From: DASRDU01 sp046331565
Lineage (GTDB): Bacteria > Acidobacteriota > Blastocatellia > RBC074
Length of the DNA stretch: 64,000 nucleotides
Direction of reading: 5' to 3'
NCBI GenBank assembly: GCA_046331565.1
Contig: JAXLQP010000010.1
Span: forward strand, 62,001-126,000
A model generated the notes under the pieces. It searched no databases, was not told where the DNA came from, and was given only the letters and a program-made list of their open reading frames with translations. Each line of letters opens with the position of its first letter. Positions within the stretch are counted from its first letter, which is position 1. The translations under genes were made by a program, and so were the position numbers. Of the stretch, positions 9,422 through 20,025 are shown in pieces.

Positions 9422-11914
9422 ATGCATTCATTCTGGCAAGACCTGCGCTACGGCGCGCGAATGTTGCTGAAACAACCGGGCTTCACCTTGATTGCCGTGT
9501 TGACGCTGGCGTTGGGCATCGGTGCGAACACGGCGATTTTTAGTGTCGTCAATGCGGTGTTGCTGCGTTCGCTGCCCTACCCGCAGGCGGAGCAGTTGAT
9601 GAAAGTCGTGCAAGGCAACACCAATCCGGGCAAAGCGCCGACGCCGGTCTTCTGGTCTTATCCGCGCTTCGAGGCATTGCGCGATCTCAATCAAAGCTTC
9701 ACGAATGTCGCGGCTTATGCCACGCGCGCGTACAACCTCACGGGTGCCGATGAACCGGAACGGCTGGAAGCCGAATATGTGTCTGCGGCTTATTTTCAAG
9801 TGCTGGGCATCGGCACTGTGGTGGGGCGCACGTTCGCGCCGGAGGAGGATAAGCCTGCTGGTGCAGCGCCCGTCGTGCTCATCAGTCACAAACTCTGGCA
9901 AAGGCGCTTCGGTGGTGATCCGCAACTCGTAGGCCGGACGATTGAACTGGAAAAGATAACGCTGACAGTCGTGGGAATTTTGCCGCCGAATTTCAACGGT
10001 CAATACGGCACGGTGGATGTCTGGTTGCCGATGATGATGGTGCCAAAGCTGATGAGCGCGCAGATGCTCACACAGCCGCGGAGTTACTGGATTCAAGTGG
10101 TGGCGCGCGTGAAGCCGGGCGTGACGCGCGCACAGGCGCAGGCGGAGATGAACAGCCTGAGCGAGCAGATCGAGCGGCTCTATCCCGGCCCGACGCAGAG
10201 CCGTCCGTCCGGCTCCGGCAAAGAGGTCGCCACGCTCGTGCCGTTGCAGGAGGCGCAGGTCAGCCCGGCGTTTCGTCGTTCGTTTCTGTTGTTGCTGGCC
10301 GCCGTCGGGTTCGTATTGTTGATTGCCTGTGCCAACACGGCGAATTTGCTGTTGGCGCGCGCCGCCGCACGACAGCGCGAATTTGCCGTCCGGCTGGCGC
10401 TCGGTGCGGGGCGCGCACGTCTCCTCCGCCAGTTGCTGACGGAAAGCCTGCTGCTCGCGCTTTGCGGCGGCGCGTTCGGGCTGCTCGTGGCGTTGTGGGG
10501 CGTTGATCTGCTCAATCAATTCAAGCCCACCGATAGCGGGCAGTTCTGGACGCAGTACGCGCAGGTCTTCAGGTTCTTTACGATTCGGCTGGATGCGAGC
10601 GTGCTGGCATTCAATTTCGCGCTCGCGGCGCTGACCGGCGTGCTGTTCGGATTGCTGCCGGCGTGGCAGGCCACACGGCCCGATTTGAACCTGGCCTTGA
10701 AAGAAGGCACCGGCAGCACGGTCGCTGGATTGCGTGGCTTGTGGTACAGCGCGCGCGGGGCGCTGATCATCGTTGAGATTGCGCTGTCGTTGGTGTTGCT
10801 GACCGGGGCGGGGCTGATGATTCGCAGCCTGGTGGAATTGCAGGCGGTGAACCTCGGCTTCAATCCACACAATCTCCTCACGATGCGCCTTACCGGGCGC
10901 GGCACCGAATTGAGTTTTTATCAGCAACTGCGCGAACGTGTCGCGGCGTTGCCGGGCGTGGAAGCGGTCAGCGTGGCCGACAGTGCGCCGCTGTCGGGAT
11001 TCGGCGCGACGGTGCCGGTCGAAATCGAAGGACGACCAACGAACGCTGCCGCGCCGATTTACGCGCCCCTCTTCAATGTCTCGCCCGATTACTTCCACAC
11101 GCTCGGCATTCGCCTGCTCAAAGGGCGCGGCCTGACAGAGCAGGATCGCCCCGGCGCGCCGCGAGTGGCGCTCATCAATGCCACCGCCGCCGCACGGCTC
11201 TTCCCCGGCGAAGACCCGCTCGGCAAACGCTTCACAACGCCTTATCCGGCGAGCTATCCGGGCGCGGAGCCATTGATTGAAATCGTCGGCGTCGTGGACG
11301 ATGTGAAATACGGCAGAATCGAAGATGAAGTCGAACCGGGAATTTATCTCTCCGCCTGGCAGCCGACCAATCTGCCCAGCCTGCTCATTATCCGCACCGG
11401 GCGCGCTGAAGTGTCCTCACTGCTGGCGGCGGTGCGCAACGAAGTCAAAAAGCTGGATCGCAATATGCCCGTGCAGGCCGTGAAAACCATGCGCGAGCGC
11501 AGCGCCGAAATGACTTCGCGCATGCGCTTCATTGCGCTGATGCTCAGCCTGTTTGCGGCACTGGCATTAGTGTTGTCCGCCATCGGCATTTACGGCGTGA
11601 TGTCTTACGTCGTCGCGGGGCGGACGCGGGAAATCGGCATTCGCCTCGCGCTCGGCGCGCAGCGGAAAGAAGTGCTGCGGCTGGTACTGCTATCCGGCCT
11701 GCGGCTGACCCTGAGTGGCTTGCTGCTGGGGCTGGCCGCGTCGCTGGCGACGACGCGCGCGTTGCAGAGCCAGCTTTACGGCGTGAGCGCGACGGATCCA
11801 CGAACCTTTGCCGGAATCGCTATGCTGTTGGCGCTGGTGGCGCTGCTCGCGTGTTGGCTACCGGCACGACGCGCGACGAAAGTAGACCCGTTGGTCGCGC
11901 TTCGGTGCGAATAG
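9422..11914 (+). CDS. ADOP family permease 2
   Basis: 830-residue duplicated orphan permease. It starts MHSFWQDLRYGARMLLKQPG, followed by a membrane segment, MacB-type domain, FtsX bundle (LLIACANTANLLLARAAARQ), second MacB domain and final bundle (IGIYGVMSYVVAGRTREIGI), ending RRATKVDPLVALRCE. A ribosome site GGAAAGGA precedes the ATG. It follows the beta-lactamase by 27 bp and precedes ADOP 3 by 16 bp, so transcription is probably continuous. As for the other copies, no ATPase partner is adjacent and the substrate is unknown. Confidence 0.93.
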   Translation: MHSFWQDLRYGARMLLKQPGFTLIAVLTLALGIGANTAIFSVVNAVLLRSLPYPQAEQLMKVVQGNTNPGKAPTPVFWSYPRFEALRDLNQSFTNVAAYATRAYNLTGADEPERLEAEYVSAAYFQVLGIGTVVGRTFAPEEDKPAGAAPVVLISHKLWQRRFGGDPQLVGRTIELEKITLTVVGILPPNFNGQYGTVDVWLPMMMVPKLMSAQMLTQPRSYWIQVVARVKPGVTRAQAQAEMNSLSEQIERLYPGPTQSRPSGSGKEVATLVPLQEAQVSPAFRRSFLLLLAAVGFVLLIACANTANLLLARAAARQREFAVRLALGAGRARLLRQLLTESLLLALCGGAFGLLVALWGVDLLNQFKPTDSGQFWTQYAQVFRFFTIRLDASVLAFNFALAALTGVLFGLLPAWQATRPDLNLALKEGTGSTVAGLRGLWYSARGALIIVEIALSLVLLTGAGLMIRSLVELQAVNLGFNPHNLLTMRLTGRGTELSFYQQLRERVAALPGVEAVSVADSAPLSGFGATVPVEIEGRPTNAAAPIYAPLFNVSPDYFHTLGIRLLKGRGLTEQDRPGAPRVALINATAAARLFPGEDPLGKRFTTPYPASYPGAEPLIEIVGVVDDVKYGRIEDEVEPGIYLSAWQPTNLPSLLIIRTGRAEVSSLLAAVRNEVKKLDRNMPVQAVKTMRERSAEMTSRMRFIALMLSLFAALALVLSAIGIYGVMSYVVAGRTREIGIRLALGAQRKEVLRLVLLSGLRLTLSGLLLGLAASLATTRALQSQLYGVSATDPRTFAGIAMLLALVALLACWLPARRATKVDPLVALRCE

Positions 11915-11929
11915 AAAACGAGGAGAAAC

Positions 11930-14408
<2,479 letters not shown>

Positions 14409-14476
14409 CCCGCATTCAACAAGGAGGAGTGAGGCAAACTTTCCAATAGCTATTCGGACGTGATTGGAGCCAAAGG

Positions 14477-15658
14477 ATGAAGACAAAACACCACACCGTT
14501 TCTTGCAAAGTCGCAGTCATGCTGGGCTGCTTGTTATTTTGTCTGGCGCTCTGCTGGAAAGAAAAAATCGCCTCCGCCCAGGCCGGGCGCGACGAGAAAT
14601 CCGTTGAGCAGGTCAGAAAAAACATTCAGGTGCTGAAGGGCATGCCCGATGCGCAACTGTTGCCCGTGATGCACCAGATGCGCACTGCGCTCGGGGTGCG
14701 GTGCGATTACTGCCACATCGCCGATAACGACAGTTACTGGAAAGACGACAAGCCTGCCAAACAAATCGCCCGCCGCATGCTGCAAATGACCTTTGATCTC
14801 AACAAAGCCAGTTTCGGCGGAAAGCCGGTCATCACTTGCAACACCTGTCATCGCGGGCAAACCACACCCGTCGCGGTTCCCGCTATTGGTCAGGGCGCGT
14901 TTGCCAACACGACGAATGCAGACGAGGGCGCAAAGTCGGCTGACTCGCTGCCTTCCGCCGAGCAGGTGATGGAGAAATACCTGCAAGCCATCGGCGGCAG
15001 GACGGCGCTGGAAAGCGTGAAAACGAGATACGCGAAAGTTTCGCTGCAACGCCCAAAACTCGTGAACAGCGGCACGCCGAAAGCGACTGTCATCAATCGT
15101 GGCGAGACGTGGACGCTGGAAACTTACCAAAAAGCGCCCGACAAATATCTGGCCGTTATTACCTCGCCCGCAGGAGTCATCACCCAGGGCTACAACGGCT
15201 CAAGCGGCTGGATTCAAACGCCGCAGGGACAGCGTGCGCTGAATGCCGCTGAACTCGAACGTATCAGGCGCGAAGCCGACCTTTACGCTGAGCTTCGGTT
15301 CAGGGAGCAATATGCAACCGTAACGCTGGTCGGCAAAGAGACCATCGGCAAGCGGGAAACCTTTGTGGTCAAAGCCGTGCGCGCCAACGACAAGAGAGCC
15401 GAAAGACTTTATTTTGACACGCAGACCGGCTTGCTCTTGCGCCGCACGGTATTTACCGAAACCGTGCTCGGCTTGAATCCCGAACAAACCGACTTTGAGG
15501 ATTACCGCGATGTCGGCGGCGTAAAAATGCCGTTCACGGTGCGCGTCTCTTACCTGGACGATAATCACTACGGCACTACGCGCAATCTGGTTGAGGTCAA
15601 AAATGACGTTTCCATCGGTGATGAGAAATTCAATCCACCAAGCGAACCGAAGAAATGA
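14477..15658 (+). CDS. Reaction-centre-type c cytochrome, copy 1
   Basis: 393-residue exported protein with signal peptide (MLGCLLFCLALCW) and two haem c motifs, CDYCH at residues 76-80 and CNTCH at 121-125. The segment VRKNIQVLKGMPDAQLLPVM matches the photosynthetic reaction centre cytochrome c subunit family as found in non-phototrophic Acidobacteriota. The C-terminal half (from about residue 155) is an all-beta domain of the outer membrane lipoprotein-sorting type, with YFDTQTGLLLRR. A periplasmic electron-transfer or sensing role is likely; phototrophy is not implied. A paralogue lies at 24908-26035. The ATG at 14477 is 68 bp after ADOP 3. Confidence 0.85.
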   Translation: MKTKHHTVSCKVAVMLGCLLFCLALCWKEKIASAQAGRDEKSVEQVRKNIQVLKGMPDAQLLPVMHQMRTALGVRCDYCHIADNDSYWKDDKPAKQIARRMLQMTFDLNKASFGGKPVITCNTCHRGQTTPVAVPAIGQGAFANTTNADEGAKSADSLPSAEQVMEKYLQAIGGRTALESVKTRYAKVSLQRPKLVNSGTPKATVINRGETWTLETYQKAPDKYLAVITSPAGVITQGYNGSSGWIQTPQGQRALNAAELERIRREADLYAELRFREQYATVTLVGKETIGKRETFVVKAVRANDKRAERLYFDTQTGLLLRRTVFTETVLGLNPEQTDFEDYRDVGGVKMPFTVRVSYLDDNHYGTTRNLVEVKNDVSIGDEKFNPPSEPKK

Positions 15659-15674
15659 AACTCGTGGAGAAGCG

Positions 15675-16679
15675 ATGATAAAACGAAATTGTCTGACAGC
15701 GATGAAACGGGCGGCGCTGCTGTCATTGCTCGCAATCTGTTTCGTCCACGGCACCCCCAGCCAGCGTCCAGCCAGTCCGCCTTACGCTTCCGCGCAGCCG
15801 CTGAACGAACCAGCCATTTTCGGCGCGGGCGTCATCTCGACCGGCGATTACGAGACGCATCCTGCCTTCACGCCCGACGGCCAGACGCTCTACTTCGTCA
15901 AGAGCACACCCACTTTCAGTTTCTGGACGATCCTCGTGTCGCGCTTCGCGGGCGGGCGCTGGACGGAGCCGGAGGTCGCACCTTTCTCCGGGCGTTACAG
16001 CGACGCTGATCCGTTCATCACGGCGGATGGCGGGCAGTTGTACTTCATCTCCGCGCGGCCCGCACCGAATGCAGCGCCAGGCGCGGCGCGCAACCTCGAC
16101 ATCTGGGTGATGGATAAAACGGCGACCGGCTGGAGCGAACCGCGCAATCTCGGCGCACCTGTCAACAGCGCGGGCGCGGAGTGGTATCCGACACTCACGC
16201 GCGACGGCACGATCTATTTCGGCTCTGATCGTCCGGGCGGCAAGGGCGGCACGGACTTGTACTGTGCGCGTTTGGTGGCGGGCAAATACGCCGAGCCGGA
16301 GAATCTGGGCGCGACGCTCAATACCGAGTTTGATGAGTACGAACCGTTCATCGCGCCTGACGAAAGCTTTCTGATTTTTATGGCATCGGGCCGGCCTGAT
16401 GGCCTGGCGAAGAGCGCCGATCTGTTCATCAGCCATCGCCGCAACGGTGCATGGACAAAGGCGGAGAACCTGGGCGAACCGATCAACTCCAACGCTACGG
16501 AATATGCGCCGAAGATTTCGCCCGACGGCAAGTACTTCTTCTTCGCCAGCACGCGCGGGCGCAAGCCGACGCAACAGACAATGAGTTATGCGGAGCTGCT
16601 GGCGTGGCTGCACGGCCCGCGCAATGGGCTGGGCGACATTTATCAGGCAGACATCGGTGCGTTGCGGCTGGCTCGCTGA
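15675..16679 (+). CDS. WD40-like beta-propeller protein (TolB type), secreted
   Basis: 334 residues with a signal peptide. It has repeated PD40 blades, recognisable by THPAFTPDGQTLYFVK, ADPFITADGGQLYFIS, WYPTLTRDGTIYFGSD, YEPFIAPDESFLIFMA and YAPKISPDGKYFFFAS. These five blades form most of a propeller that usually serves protein or glycan binding. The start at 15675 is chosen for the signal peptide and the GGAG before it; it lies 17 bp after the cytochrome stop. The C-terminus IGALRLAR is echoed by a scar at 31083-31115, which implies a second copy once existed. Confidence 0.83.
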   Translation: MIKRNCLTAMKRAALLSLLAICFVHGTPSQRPASPPYASAQPLNEPAIFGAGVISTGDYETHPAFTPDGQTLYFVKSTPTFSFWTILVSRFAGGRWTEPEVAPFSGRYSDADPFITADGGQLYFISARPAPNAAPGAARNLDIWVMDKTATGWSEPRNLGAPVNSAGAEWYPTLTRDGTIYFGSDRPGGKGGTDLYCARLVAGKYAEPENLGATLNTEFDEYEPFIAPDESFLIFMASGRPDGLAKSADLFISHRRNGAWTKAENLGEPINSNATEYAPKISPDGKYFFFASTRGRKPTQQTMSYAELLAWLHGPRNGLGDIYQADIGALRLAR

Positions 16680-16690
16680 AGGAGGTTTTT

Positions 16691-16813
16691 ATGAACACCC
16701 TCTGGCAAGACCTGCACTACGGCGCGCGAATGTTGATCAAGCAGAATGGTATTACCGAGATTACAGCGCTTTCACTCGGCTGGGCAGCGGCGTGAACACG
16801 GCGCTCTTCGCAT
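16691..16813 (+). pseudogene. ADOP 5' fragment
   Basis: Begins with an intact ribosome site (GGAGG) and MNTLWQDLHYGARMLIKQN, then loses the reading frame. About 60 bases further, traces of the first membrane segment (LGLGSGVNTALF) appear in another frame and the sequence ends abruptly before the convergent PQQ gene. It is the decayed start of an ADOP gene whose remaining ~2.3 kb is gone. Confidence 0.85.
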
Positions 16814-16840
16814 GTTGTACAAAATCGGCTGATCGTGCTG

Positions 16841-18133
16841 CTAACGACCAGATTTGATGTCGAAGGCCCACAACGTTGTGATGTCCCGAATGTAGAGCCG
16901 CCCGTTCGCAATTACCGGATAGCTCCACGCTTTCTCTGGGAACGGCCCCTGCTTTTTGCGCTGCGGCGGCGCGGGCGGCGTGAAGAGGCCCTTTTCACGA
17001 TAGCCTTCCGGCGTCGCTTCGATCAGCGCGACATCGCCCTTCGCGCAATGCACGTACAACAACCCGTCGGCGTAAGCGACCGCGCCGATGCCGAGGCTCT
17101 CGTCCTGCCACATCATTTTGCCGGTGGCGAACTCGACCGCGACCAGCCGTTCTTTGGCATCTTCGGTGCCGTACAGATAGTCACCCACGAGCACCGCGCC
17201 GCCGATGCCGTTCGGCAGGCCGCGCGCGAAGTAAACCTGCTCGGCGGCGACACTGTTGCCGTCCGGCTTCAACCGCACAAGCCCGCCACCGACATTCATC
17301 GCACCGCTGTAGACGAAACCATCGCGCGCGACCGGTGTGGGAATCTGCGCCATCCCTTTGGCAACGTCCTTGTAGCGCCAGAGGCATTCGCCCGTCTTCG
17401 CATCCACGCCGACGAGTCCCTTGCTCAAAAACTGCACGTACTGTTTGCGCCCGCCTGCTTGCACGACGATCACTGACGCATAGCCCGCCGGGTCGCCCTC
17501 CGGCACGGCAGATTTCCAAATCACTGCGCCCGTCTTTTTGTTCAGCGCCGCCAATGTGGCCTGCGCGCCGCCGGGCGTGACGACTACCAAATCGCCGTCT
17601 ACCAACGGCGACTCGGCATAGGCCCAGGTACCCGGCTTGCCGTCGAATTCCTGCCTGATGTTTTTCTGCCAGCGAATTTTGCCGCTCCTGGTTTCGAGGC
17701 AGGCAAGGTCGCCGTCCGAGCCAAGCGCGTAAATAAAATCGCCATCCACGGTCGGCGTGGAGCGGGCTTTCGAGTATAGGAAATCCTTCGCGTTGCCGAC
17801 GTTGCCGATGCGCGTCGTCCAAATCGGCTTGCCATCCTGCGTCGAGAGCGCCTGCACAAATTCATTCTCGAACCCGCGATTGCTCGTCACATAAAGCCGC
17901 GTGCCCACTACTGCGGGTGTCGAATAGCCGTCGCCGATGTCGTTCTGTTGCCAGAGCAGTTTCGGCCCTTCCTTCGGCCATTGTTTGAGCAGCCCGCGTT
18001 CCGCCGAGGTTCCATTGCGCTCAGGCCCGCGCCATTGCGGCCAGTCGGAGGTCAACGTCCGCGTGCTCGTCACAGGCGCAGTGGCGAAGCACACACAGAG
18101 TGCGGCAAGGGCGATAAATACTCGTGATTTCAC
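16841..18133 (-). CDS. PQQ-like beta-propeller (outer-membrane assembly BamB type) protein
   Basis: 430 residues with an N-terminal signal peptide and repeated PQQ blades: WPQWRGPERNGTS, STPAVVGTRLYVTS, STPTVDGDFIYALG, SPLVDGDLVVVTPGG, TPVARDGFVYSG, GGAVLVGDYLYG and YPVIANGRLYIRD. These proteins are secreted propellers; some are PQQ enzymes, but no enzymatic residues are evident. The start is a GTG at 18133 with AAGGAG six bases upstream. It runs opposite to the surrounding ADOP genes. Confidence 0.85.
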   Translation of the reverse strand: MKSRVFIALAALCVCFATAPVTSTRTLTSDWPQWRGPERNGTSAERGLLKQWPKEGPKLLWQQNDIGDGYSTPAVVGTRLYVTSNRGFENEFVQALSTQDGKPIWTTRIGNVGNAKDFLYSKARSTPTVDGDFIYALGSDGDLACLETRSGKIRWQKNIRQEFDGKPGTWAYAESPLVDGDLVVVTPGGAQATLAALNKKTGAVIWKSAVPEGDPAGYASVIVVQAGGRKQYVQFLSKGLVGVDAKTGECLWRYKDVAKGMAQIPTPVARDGFVYSGAMNVGGGLVRLKPDGNSVAAEQVYFARGLPNGIGGAVLVGDYLYGTEDAKERLVAVEFATGKMMWQDESLGIGAVAYADGLLYVHCAKGDVALIEATPEGYREKGLFTPPAPPQRKKQGPFPEKAWSYPVIANGRLYIRDITTLWAFDIKSGR

Positions 18134-18172
18134 GGTCTTCTCCTTAGGTGTAACCGACTTCCTTCGGTTGGA

Positions 18173-18556
18173 CTACTGGGACTGGCTCCGTCGCAGGCTC
18201 CACAGTCCGCGCACCGAGAGGAGGACGGAGAAGAGTGCGGTCACGCCGAGCACGAGGAGTGTCCAGATGAAGAAGAATCCCCCGCTGCGAATCGTCCCGA
18301 AGCCGATTCCCGGCCCTCTCAGGTGGATAACGGGGACGCCCATCAACAGGAGCGACGCAATCAAAACAATGACATACCCCGAGCGCCGTCCGGCGAGCAC
18401 GAGCGTTCCATACAGCCAGACGACGCAGATGACCACTGCCATGAGGTTTGAAAGCCCTCCTGGCGACATCCCGCGGGCGATGTCGTCTGCCAGGTGAAAC
18501 GTGCCGAACAGGATCGAGAGCAGGGACATGACGGTTAAGATAACGTTGTGTTTCAT
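18173..18556 (-). CDS. Small four-helix membrane protein
   Basis: 127 residues, mostly hydrophobic, with about four predicted membrane segments: MSLLSILFGTFHLADD, LMAVVICVVWLYGTLV, YVIVLIASLLLMGVPVI and FIWTLLVLGVTALFSVLL. AAGGA lies about ten bases before the ATG at 18556. I do not recognise a named family. It is 39 bp upstream of the PQQ propeller gene on the same strand and probably co-transcribed with it. Confidence 0.7.
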   Translation of the reverse strand: MKHNVILTVMSLLSILFGTFHLADDIARGMSPGGLSNLMAVVICVVWLYGTLVLAGRRSGYVIVLIASLLLMGVPVIHLRGPGIGFGTIRSGGFFFIWTLLVLGVTALFSVLLSVRGLWSLRRSQSQ

Positions 18557-18745
18557 TTGATATTTTCCTTGTTTGCTTGGCGCGCCTCGATTTCCGCTTT
18601 TGCAGCTCTTCTTCGATCCTGTAAGGCTCGCGCCACTGATCTGGTAGAGTTACGCCCTTGTAAGCAATCGCCGTATCAACATCGCCGTATCATTGACAAT
18701 GTTGAGGATTTCCTCGAAGTCTTCAGTCGTTCCCTAATAAGGCCT

Positions 18746-19003
18746 TCAGCGGCTGGCGCTCTGTTTGGTCGCCGCTGTCGGTCGCTCGTGGTCTGCCTGC
18801 TCAGGCTCAAACCGGAGAAGGTCGCCCGGCTGGCACGAGAGCGCCCCGCAGATCGCTTCGAGCGTCGAAAAACGGATCGCGCGCGCCTTGCCGGTCTTGA
18901 GGATCGAGAGATTGGCCAGCGTCATTCCGGTTCGATCCGCGAGTTCGGTCAGCGTCATCCGCCGCTCGTAGAGGAGGTCATCGAGCTTGACAACAATCGC
19001 CAT
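18746..19003 (-). CDS. Xre/YozG-type helix-turn-helix regulator
   Basis: 85-residue Cro/CI-type DNA-binding protein. MAIVVKLDDLLYERRMTLTE and LADRTGMTLANLSILKTG form the HTH, followed by RFSTLEAICGALSCQPGDLL. The ATG at 19003 is one base after the stop of the DUF2975 gene, which fixes the start and shows coupling. Regulators of this size paired with DUF2975 membrane proteins form a common two-gene module, in which the membrane protein is thought to sense and the HTH protein to act. It probably binds the repeated TTTATNGAATA sites at 19550-19612. Confidence 0.9.
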   Translation of the reverse strand: MAIVVKLDDLLYERRMTLTELADRTGMTLANLSILKTGKARAIRFSTLEAICGALSCQPGDLLRFEPEQADHERPTAATKQSASR

Positions 19004-19004
19004 G

Positions 19005-19532
19005 TCACACCATCCCTTCGAGGTCTTCGCGCATGTGCGTGCCTTCCGCGAACACGCGGGCCAGCAGGAACGTGAGGAGTACGGCGAGCCAGCCGTTGAT
19101 CGAAAAACCGGCATTGAGATGGAGCGGATGCGTCGGCGTCGAAACCGTCCTGGCAATCGCGCCGATGACGAGGCTAAGAAGCTGTAGCGCTAGTAGCGCC
19201 CAGGCGATTATCTGCAAATGGCCCGCGTTCGCGGCAATAAACGGATCGCCCGCGCGAACCGTCTCGACGATTGCGAGCAGCCGTTTCAGTACTATGTAGT
19301 GCAGCGGGATCACGGCGAGGCCGAGCACGGCGATTGCGCGCAGTCCCATGACCAACCGCTCCGCATCAGGCGACGGAGACAGCTTGAACACGGACATAAT
19401 CCATTGTTCGTTGGGCATGACGACGAGCAGGGCCAGAATCGCAACCCCCATGAGCCAGTTCAGGACGATAAGGATACGCAAGGCGATGTACGCTATCGGC
19501 AACGCAGGGAATGACGTGACTTGCATTGGCAT
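19005..19532 (-). CDS. DUF2975 membrane protein
   Basis: 175 residues with four membrane segments: IALRILIVLNWLMGVAILAL, LRAIAVLGLAVIPLHYIV, IIAWALLALQLLSLVIGA and INGWLAVLLTFLLARVFA. It ends in FAEGTHMREDLEGMV, the characteristic DUF2975 C-terminus. AGAGGTG precedes the ATG at 19532. It forms an operon with the HTH regulator downstream. Role inferred from the family pairing: membrane partner of the regulator; the signal is unknown. Confidence 0.9.
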   Translation of the reverse strand: MPMQVTSFPALPIAYIALRILIVLNWLMGVAILALLVVMPNEQWIMSVFKLSPSPDAERLVMGLRAIAVLGLAVIPLHYIVLKRLLAIVETVRAGDPFIAANAGHLQIIAWALLALQLLSLVIGAIARTVSTPTHPLHLNAGFSINGWLAVLLTFLLARVFAEGTHMREDLEGMV

Positions 19533-19549
19533 AATTCACCTCTATTTAG

Positions 19550-19612
19550 TTTATTGAATATCAATAAACTATTTATCGAATATCGTCAAGCCGGATATTG
19601 GTATTCGATAAA
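19550..19612. promoter_or_regulatory. Operator cluster upstream of the DUF2975/HTH operon
   Basis: Three copies of the element TTTATNGAATA. One sits in the 19-bp inverted repeat at 19550-19568 (TTTATTGA, 3-bp centre, TCAATAAA). A second is at 19572-19582 and a third, inverted, at 19602-19612 (TATTCGATAAA). The AT-rich block is just upstream of the DUF2975 start and unlike the GC-rich surroundings. This is the expected arrangement for an autoregulated HTH operator. Binding is inferred, not shown. Confidence 0.65.
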
Positions 19613-19699
19613 TGAAACAGATTGCACACGACAAGTCCGTACAAACGCGAAGCCATTTAGTCTGTGCCATTAGCACTTGGGAAAGTACGTCCCTTTCGG

Positions 19700-20025
19700 G
19701 AACTGCCACAAGCAAGGCAGGAATAGGTGACTGGCCTGCAGGCACAGCTATGACCCGAAATTGGGAAACAACCATCCCGGAAGCGAACACTCAAGCCACA
19801 CGAAATCTCCCTCGCTCAAGCCTAAATCTGACAGGCGCAAGATTTATTTGCCCGGTAAAAGCTGGCACTGTGGTTGAGATATTTATGTGTTTGCCTCATG
19901 CAATGAAGGTTGCCCGTTAAAGTCATCGGACTGGCGTTTGGCATTCTGCTGATGAAAGCTGAGGGCTTCGGCACCCCGAACAATTTACGGCATGCGCATG
20001 ACTGAACGCGAAAGGAAGAGAAATC
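19700..20025 (+). repeat. ADOP leader element, copy A
   Basis: Non-coding sequence directly upstream of ADOP 4 that recurs, clearly related, at about 29925-30228. Shared blocks in the same order include GGGAAACAA, CATCCCGGAA, GAACACTCA, AAGCTGGCAC, TTGCCTCA, GTCATC, GAGGGCTTC and TTTACG. Both copies finish with ACGCGAA and a GGAAGAG/GGGAGAAA ribosome site before an ATG. Likely a promoter or leader module of an ADOP gene. A 102-codon open frame at 19612-19920 runs through it but is not kept in copy B, so I do not call it a gene. Confidence 0.7.

Noticed and set aside
14477..15658. Evidence of phototrophy from reaction-centre-type cytochromes
   Set aside because: This cytochrome family is common in non-phototrophic Acidobacteriota and no other photosynthesis gene is present.
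19612..19920. 102-codon open frame inside leader element A
   Set aside because: The frame is not preserved in the related copy at 29925-30228, so it is more likely regulatory or leader DNA.
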